64,000 nucleotides of DNA, taken from NCBI RefSeq assembly GCF_009696325.1, contig NZ_VUME01000002.1, positions 176,217-240,216 of the forward strand, in the 5' to 3' direction. This DNA is from Collinsella sp. WCA1-178-WT-3 (M1) (lineage in GTDB: Bacteria > Actinomycetota > Coriobacteriia > Coriobacteriales > Coriobacteriaceae). The notes under the pieces were generated by a model. The model worked only from the letters and a program-made list of their open reading frames with translations, did not search any database and was not told the origin of the DNA. Position numbers and translations under genes: made by a program. Of the stretch, positions 51,412 to 60,400 are shown in pieces. Every line of letters begins with the position of its first letter. Position 1 is the stretch's first letter.

Positions 51412-54400
51412 ATGAGGCAGTTTAAGCGTGCTGTGGCTTTTGCCCTCACCTTTATCATGTGCGTCGAGGCCCTTTTGGGTAACGGCGTTGCCAGCGCGGT
51501 TGCCCTTACGCTTGAGGACGCCCAGTCGTGGCAGGACATTGTCCAGCCGTTTGCCGAGACCGATGCGGCGGGGGAGTCGGATGACAAGACCGGCTCGGAC
51601 GCCGCATCGGGCGTCTCGTCGAGCGATAGTTCGGGTGAGGCTAGCGCGAGTGCTTCGAACGACGACAAGTCTGACTCAAACACTTCCAACAACACCACCG
51701 CCTCCAACGAGGACACTTCTGACAACCAGGATGCCGTTGACGTGGTCCCGCGCGACTGGTCGCACGATGCCAGCGCGCTCACGGTATCCTCCGAGGGCCT
51801 TGCCTTTGACAAGCGCTTGGGAGAGCTTGCTGGAGCAGGCCCCATCGAGGAAATTCCTGTGCAGCTGCCTGCCTCGCTCAACATCAAGTGTGTTCTCAAC
51901 GCGCCGCTGCTTGAAGGCGACACCTTTAACGTCGATCTTCCCGCCGGGCTCACATTCGACCTCGATTCGGCCAAGCTCCAGGACCATGATGGCATCAAGC
52001 GCATTGCCCTCTACCGCTTGGATGCTGAGGGCAATACCACGCGCATCCGCCTTGGGTATGCACAGCTCACTGCCACTAAGCTTACTGTGGCCTTTGCTAC
52101 TCCGCATGACGAGCAGACCGATGCCGACCTTTCCTTTGAGGCTAAAGAGTCTTTTGCCGTCGATGCCGATGTACTGCTCGATTCCGAGCTCCTCAAAGAC
52201 GAGGAGTCAACGCTTGACTGGGCGATACAACAGACGCAGACCGAGGGCGTGCGCACTTGCGAGCTCACTATTCCCGCGCGCTCCCATGTTGAGGAGCTTC
52301 TTGGGATTGATAGGGCCGATGCTTCCTCAACGGTTGCCGTCACTGTGGCGGGCACCTTCCAGGATCCGGTTTCTGCGGTGACCCCTGTGGGTTCTTACGG
52401 CAGCAAGATCACGTTCACCACGTTTTGGGCCGATAACAACAACGTCAACCGCCCGTCCGCGCAGGCTCTCCAGAATCGAAACGAATACCGTGTATTCTAT
52501 TCTCTTGATGGCGGTAAGACCTATGTGGCGCTCACCAAGGACGGAGATATCCTGTCCGATGAGGCTGCCGTGCAGCTCGGATTTACCCAGGAGACCCTCG
52601 ATGCCGTCAAGACCGATGGCCACTTGGTAAGCGTTGCAGCGTCCACGGTCTCCGAATACGAGGCGTCTGTAGTACTCGCAGGCAAGCTTCCCGCCAAGGT
52701 CGTGACGCGAACGGACGACGGCACGGCGCAAGAACAGCCCATCACGTATGCAATTTCCCACGTGACGGCGGGCGATGGGGACGTGGAAGTCAAAACTGGC
52801 TCGACGCTCTATCCTAACTCCAACGCCGACCCTTCGCAGAGCTCTGAGTCTGGCGACTACATCGTGCCCGACTCCTCCATGCTGAGTGACCGTACGGACT
52901 ATGTGGAGCCCTTTGCCAAAGAATGTCTGATGATGCTCAAAAACGTTAGCTTTAACGTCGATGTCCACATTGGCAACGATATGGTGGATCACAACCTTTC
53001 GGGCGATAATGGCTGGTATTCGACATGGGGTGAGTACCTGACCCTTACGGCTGCGCGGCATATGGGTGCGTCTGACGACAAGGATGTAAGCAATATCAAC
53101 GGGGACGGTCTTCTGCAGCTCATCGAACACGAGCTCTTTAGTGTTACCTGGAATGACAATGCTTCCAACAACTATGTTATAAGCGGTCGCATGCCGGCCT
53201 ACCATCCATCCGGCGTGTCGATGAAGTACCGCCTGATCCAGCAGACAATAAATAACTCCGGCACCTCCGGCTATCGCGATGCCTACGAGGTCTCCTACGA
53301 CAACAAGGTCGTTCCCGACTATGCGAGCGATATCTCCGCGTGCTACAGCGGCGGTACTATGACGGTGCGCCATACGGGCACCACGCGGTTTGAGGCTACC
53401 AAGGTCTGGCTCGATGACTACGCGCCCGGTTCGACCGATTCCAATGGCAACAAGATTTCGCGCCCCGCGACCACCTATACCCTGTGGCGCTATTCCGCAA
53501 GGCCCGGCAACGATGCGCGGAGCGCGGCGCAGGTGGTCGCGATGACGGGTGATCGCAAAGGCGAGTTCGTAAAGCTCGAGGTCACGGCCGAGCAGAATAA
53601 TAAGCTGGGCGCGAGCTACAACAGTGAAGACGGTTCCATCAACAACGCTACGATGGACCTTGGAAAGATGCTGCGCGATAAGTACGACACCGATGGCTTC
53701 ACGCAGCTTGCCAAGTACGATCCCGAGGGCTACCCCTATATCTACCAGCTCCGCGAGTCGACGCTCGCGGGTTATGAGCATGTGTTCGGCAAGGTCGACA
53801 ACGAGGGCAACACGACGGGCGATCTCGGTCCCAACTATTTCAGTGCAAGCGATACATACATCGAGTATTTGCTTGATGGATGGATGCGCTCCGATTCCGA
53901 CAACTTTGGCGTCTACAACGGCGGTACGCTCACCAATCGTCGTGCTGAGACCGAAACCGTTAGCGCCAAGAAGCGCTGGGATATCGGAGCCTATCAAGAT
54001 CAGCTCGGTACCGTCGAGGTGAGCTTTCAGCTCCAGCGCATCCTTAAAGAGCATGCTACATATAACAACGGACAGTGGTTCTCTAAGGAAGATTCCATGT
54101 ATGGAGCTGATGGCTCGCTTATCGGCACCTATACCTGGAACGACGTCGTTGACGGTCGCGTCACGCTTAACGGCTGGAGCGCCGAGAATTCTGAGCAGTC
54201 CTTCTCGAAGAGCGGTCTGCCCCGATATGACGAGCTGGGCAACGAGTACGTTTACCGCTGGCAAGAGGTTGAGGTGCTGGACACGCAGGATCCTGACCGG
54301 TTCTCTGCCTTGCCTACCACACCGGACGGCCCGTTTGAGTTTTTTGGCACGTTTACTGATGCTAACGGCAACCAGAATCTCCTTTCCTTTAATGGCGAAT

Positions 54401-57400
54401 ATGATGCTAAAGAGAAATGCTTTGTCAACAGCTACGTGGATACAGTTGATGCGACCGTTGATAAGTATTGGCAGGCCCTTGATGCCGATGGCAATCCTAT
54501 TTGGACACAGGACGCCAATCAATGTGGTAATGGCGTTGCTCCAAAGGTAACGGTCAAGGTAATCCGTAACGATTCGCTGCTTACAACGATTGAGCTGGAC
54601 GGTCGCGTTGATTCCACGCCCAATCTTCAGACGATTCCTGGCTCTTCCTGGAAGCTTGGCTGGTGGGAGAGGAGTCCTTGGCATGTTGAGTTTATCTGTC
54701 TACCCAAATATGACGACAACGGATCTAAGTACGACTACCTCTTTCTTGAGGAATCGGTGGATGGCTTTACCCTAGACCATACGGTTCGCGGTATCGACCC
54801 CGAGTCTTCCAATATCTATACCAAGTTTTATAACCGGCGCGTGATTGAAGGCAATGCCTCCAGTTCGAAATTTGCGGTCTCCAAGAAATGGCTTGATAGC
54901 GGCAACGCTGCCTCCCGCGTGCCTGTTGAGATTGGCCTGTATGCGAAGCACGATATCGTTTCTCAAAGGGATAGACAGTTGGCCTATAGAGAGGGTGAAC
55001 TGATTAATAAGGTCACTCTTAACGAAGAGAACTCTTGGTACGACGAATTAAATGTCCCAGTTGGCGGGCTTTCCAAGAATGACGTCTCTATCAGAGAGCT
55101 GTCTACGCTTAATAGCAGCGATACACCTGACGACCTAGAATATGAGGTCATCGATCGCGATACTGCTGTTTGCAGGGCTACAGGCGGCTCTGCCGAGGAG
55201 ATTGCGGCCTATGGTTCGCTGCTTAGAAATTGGCCTGAGACGGATACCTCTACTCGCATGATCTCCAAGAACCTTTCGCAGGGCTTTTCGTATGAGGTTT
55301 CGTATGGGGAAAATCGCGATAAAAATTCTCTCGAGGTCACGAATCGCCGCGTTGGTTCGGTGGATATCTCTATCGATAAGACCTGGGCTGACGCTGGATC
55401 TGCTGAGAGCAAGCGCCCCAAAGCTCAGATAACAATCTCTGCGCCCGCATCGAGCTCCGAGTTTACGTTTGTCTGTGACAACAGTCGGAAGCTGTTCGTT
55501 AGGGTTGCCGGTAAAATCGACCAGCCTCTAAAGAAAAAAGATTCGGAGGGCAACTTTAGCTCGCTAACTGGGTCTGCTGACGCCTCCGAAAACACCGATG
55601 TGATCGTTTCAAAGGATTCAAAGTCCATTACCTTTACGGTCGATGTGAACAAGGCCTCATCCTTCTTCTCCGTCGTGGGGCTTCCTAAGTACGATCTTTC
55701 CGGCGCCATCGTTGATTGGAAGGTCGAGGAGAATATCGTCAATGCCGGTGACTATCGATCCGTCGGCGGACTTTCGAGCACAGACTTCGGTTCGCCCTGG
55801 CACCAGGAAGACCAGCTCAACTATTCGTTTACTAACAAGCGTACGGGCACCAAGGACGTGACGTTCCATACCAAGTGGTTTGACCACTACGTCAAGGACG
55901 TCCTCAACCAGCGCCCTGACGTTAAGCTGGTGCTGTATCGTGCTGCTTATACGTATGACGATAACGGCAAAATCATTACAGATGGCAAAGGAAATCCCGT
56001 AATCACGCTCTCGTCGGTTTCTCCTTCCGAGTACGACGGCAACTTTGAGTGGGTGTCGTCCGACCCAGCCGATCGCCTGCGCAACGACACCAAGGGTGAC
56101 TTTACCCAATACGCCACGTTCAAGAACCTTCCCAAGTACGACGGCAACGGTGGACAGTACGTCTATTACGCGCGTGTGGATATGAATGTCCTGGATGACA
56201 CCAAGGGCGCGCTCGACTACTATGATGACGATACGGTTTCGAAGGATTCCTATACAAAGGACCCCGGCTCGTGGGATAAGGCAGATGACGAGGTTAGATC
56301 GTTTGCCGATTGCCTCTTTGCAGACAACGACCAGCAGCTCGTTTACCGTGAGGACTCGACGTTTAATTTCCATATCCACGGCTCGGTAACGGTCTCGGGT
56401 GAGAAGCTGTGGGAGAACGTCCCTGTCGGTTACTCCAAAGACGACCTGCCGGCGATTTCTATCTACGTGCAGCGCCGCCTGCTTAAGGGTTCGTACGGAG
56501 CTAACGGCAACTGGACCGATGGCGCTGCTTTGCCTTGGTCTGGCCTTGCACTGACTGTGGATGCTACGCAGGCAAAGGACTATACCGTGGCCAGCTCTAA
56601 TACGGGTAAGACCGACTCTGGTCAGGAGATCCTTGACGGCAAGACTGCTGTCGCCTGGACGAACAGCCTTGAGAAGGACGGCAACAAATGGACGTTCAGC
56701 ATCGGCCAGTACGGGGACAATTCCAATAGCAACGCTCTGCCGAGCGATAATAAGCTCGCGGCCTACGATGCCGAGGGACGTCGCATTGAGTACCGTGTGC
56801 GCGAGGTCATCGATGGCATTGTTGGTAAGGACGGTTGGCACCTCACGTCCGAAAGCGAACTCGAGAAGGCCTTTGACAAGGTCTACGATATTAGATATAC
56901 GGCCTTCTCGATCAGGAATACCTATAAGTCTAAGCAGGGCAAGCTCACGCTGTACAAGGTCTTTACGGGGCGTGCCCACGTTGACACCAAGTACCCCGAC
57001 TCGACGTTTAGGCTCTACCGCTACTACGTCAAGGATGATGACTCCAAGAGCGCTCTGACCTTTGTGGCTGAGCAGACGCTCAAGGGCAAGGACGTCAATC
57101 ATGCCACCGAGTCCGGTGCTGTCACGTTTGACAACCTCGACATCTACGCGCCCTCAGGTGCCAAGTGGCGATACGTTGCCGTTGAGGTTGTGCCCAACGG
57201 CTATACCGCCACGAGCGGCAAGGGCGAGCTTGCCGCCGATGCTTCTGGTTTTAAGTCTTCGGATGAGTGGGCGAATATATATGACGTCGTTCTTCCCACG
57301 GACGTAAAAGGCACCCTCTCCATGGGTCCCACCGTTAAGCTTGATGAGAACCCCTCCGCAGTGAGCGAGACGTTTAAGAATGCCTACGTGGTCGATTCGG

Positions 57401-60400
57401 TTGACCTAAAAGGCCAGAAGAAGTGGGTCGACAGCAATAATATCTTTGGCACGCGTCCGAAATCTATCAAGCTGACGCTTAAGCGCTGGTACCAGAGCGG
57501 TGGCCCCGATGAGGAGAACCCTGGCGGCGTCACGCTGCAAAGCAGCGATCCTTCTGGAGCTAACTACATCGAATGGGATAAACCCTCTGGAGACATCTGG
57601 ACCTATACCATCAAAAATCTTGAGAAGTGGGCGCCCGACGGTACCGCTTGGAAGTATGAGGTCTCGGAATCGCCTGCTGACATGCCATACCAATACAAAA
57701 TCAATGCCAAGAATAAAGGCGGATCGTGCCTTTCGACCGATGGTTCTAATTCCGAGAGCGTTCAGTTCCCGTTGATCCAGAATGAGTTGATGGGCCAAGT
57801 TGGGTTTAAAAAGAGCTGGGATCAGGTTGACGCTTGGGCGCAGCGTCCTGCTCAGTACTACACGCTTCAGGCTCGCAAGCTTGGCTCCAGCGATGAATGG
57901 CAAGAGGCCGGCTCGTTCTTTGTCTCGTGTGGGATTGTCGAGGCGGATCTCGAGAAAAATACCAATTATGACAATACGGGCTTGATCGCCTATAAGCTTC
58001 CGGGCAGTAATCGATATACGGTCGATAAGCTCACCGCGGACGAGACACGTCCCACCACGTATGACTCAAACACTACTTGGACGAATCTTCCCTTGGAAGT
58101 CAAGACATCGAGCGGTGGGGTTAAGGTTGAGTACCGCGTGGTTGAGAGCCTGCTTATCTATGACAAGAAGGCAGGCAGCTCCAATACCGACAAGAAAGCA
58201 GGCAGCTCCAATACCGTCAAGGTCTACCTCGAGTGCGATAGGGACGGGAATTATTCAATTAAGAATTCCGCGGCGAGTGTCTACCGTCCCTCTCAGTCTG
58301 AAACCCATGAGCCAGATAGCCCAAACTGGAAGTCAAACATCACGAATGTGTGTACAGTGGGAACCACTTCTGTTACGGTGCAAAAGACCTGGAATGACTG
58401 TGGCAACGCTTGGGTAACACGTCCGGGCACGTCTTCTCCAAATGACTCCTGGGCTACGACGTTTGTCCTGCAGCGCTCTTCTGATGGCGGGCGTACGTGG
58501 AAGTGGTTTACCAAGTACGGGTCCGTTGTCGACAATCCATTTAACGGTTCGATTCTTAACGATAACCTGCTTACCCGAAAGGTCGCAGATACCAATGTTT
58601 CCTTTGATAAGTTGCCTACGCAAGGCGTTGGTGTGAACGGTCAGGCCGTTAATTACAAATACCGCGCAGTGGAGCTGGTTAAGGGCAGCTATGAGGCCAC
58701 GACTGTTTCGGCGGATGTTCTCGCTATAAGCGACGACCGCTCGATGCGTCTTGAGCTGGTGCCGGCCTCAGAAGAAGGGGTTCAGCGCTATGTGAACACG
58801 CTGGTGACGACCACAGTTACCGGTACTAAGACTTGGAATGACTGGGGCACGGGGCTTGCTTCGACGCTTGATCCTTCTACCTGCGGTATTAAGCTCAATT
58901 TGTATCGAAAGGTTGCGGGTGGCAGCGAGGAGCTTGTCAAGGTTGCCGATGCCACTGGCGCCCTGCGTGATGCTGCGCCCACGTGGAGCAAGAATGAAGA
59001 TGGCACCTGGACCTACGAGTTTACGGGATTGCCCCAGACCGCCCAGAACGGCAAGGTGTATTCCTACAGCGTGAAAGAGGTCGACGGGTCCGTTGCCGGT
59101 TGGTATAACGCTCAGAATGATAAGGGCAACCTTACCAACGCTGCGACGCGCTTGACGTTTGACAAGGTCGAGGGCGGAAGCGGTACGGGCGTTGCCGCCG
59201 ATACGAAGCTCAACGGCGTGACGTTTGAGATCTTCGATAACACTGGTCAGATGGTTGCCACGTGGTCGCGCGATGAGAATGGCGCTGTCTCCGTTACTGT
59301 GGAGGACGGTTATGGCAAGGCTGGCGCCGGCGAAAACGCTGGCTGGATCGTGGGTTTGCCGGCAGGGGAGTACAAGGTTCACGAGGCTGTGGTGCCCGCG
59401 GGCCATGTCGCCGTGGCGGACTTCACGGTCAAGATCGGCGTCGATGGCGTCGTGACGCACGAGGAGCCGCCCGAGGGCGTCGATGGCGTTGTGACGATCG
59501 AGGAGCCGCCCGAGGGCGTCGAGCGTCACGCCGCCAAGATCACGGTGGCCGACCCGCTCTACCGCTCCGCCTTCTTGCTGCAGAAGGTCTACAGGCACGG
59601 AGATTCCGAGCTGCCGGTCGCGGGCATGACGTTCGACCTCTACTGCGGCACCTACCATGCCTCCTCCGTTGACGGCGGCGGTGTGAAGATCGCCGCGATC
59701 GTGACGGATGCCGATGGCAAGTGGAGTGCGGACGGCTCCGTCGAGTGGCTCAACCGCGATGACGCCTTTGGCGTGCTCGCCGGCTACTTTTTCAAGCAGT
59801 CCGACGGCCTGCCCGCGGGCGACTACTACCTGGTGGAGACGGGCGAGTCCGCGCTTACCAAGAAGCCCGGCGGGGTGAAAGAGTTCACGCTGGATGGCAG
59901 CGTTAGGGGAACGACGATGGCCGTCAAGGTCGAGAACCGTGAGTTCAACGCGGGGCTCGAGATTCATAAGCGGGATGCGCTCACGCATTCTGCGGTTAAC
60001 AATGCCACGTTTGAGCTGCGCTACACGCCCTTGGGCTCTACCGATGTTGTGACTATTGGCGGGCTCAAGTCTGGCTATTCTTACGCGCTCGGTGCCGCGG
60101 GCACGAGCTGCCTGGCCCCTGTTCCCGCCACGCCGGGCGCGCTCAGGGTGACGGGCCTCAAGAAGGGTCAATATCAGCTTGTCGAGACTTCGCCGGCGGT
60201 TGGCTATGCTTCTGTCGGGGCCGCCGGCACGGTTGTGCGAGAGTTTGTCGTGGGCGAGGGCTCGGCCGGGCTTGCAAATGTTGTCCCCGACCCCGATGTC
60301 ACCAACATGCCGCTGCTGGGCAGCGTGACGATGCATAAGGTGGACACTGACGGCAATGCGATCGCGGGCGCTCAATTTAAACTGCAGCGTTTGGCTGGCG

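Noticed and set aside
52327..54684. 785-codon minus-strand frame opposite the adhesin gene
   Set aside because: Plus-strand adhesin has signal peptide, repeats and anchor in one continuous frame; the opposite frame has none.
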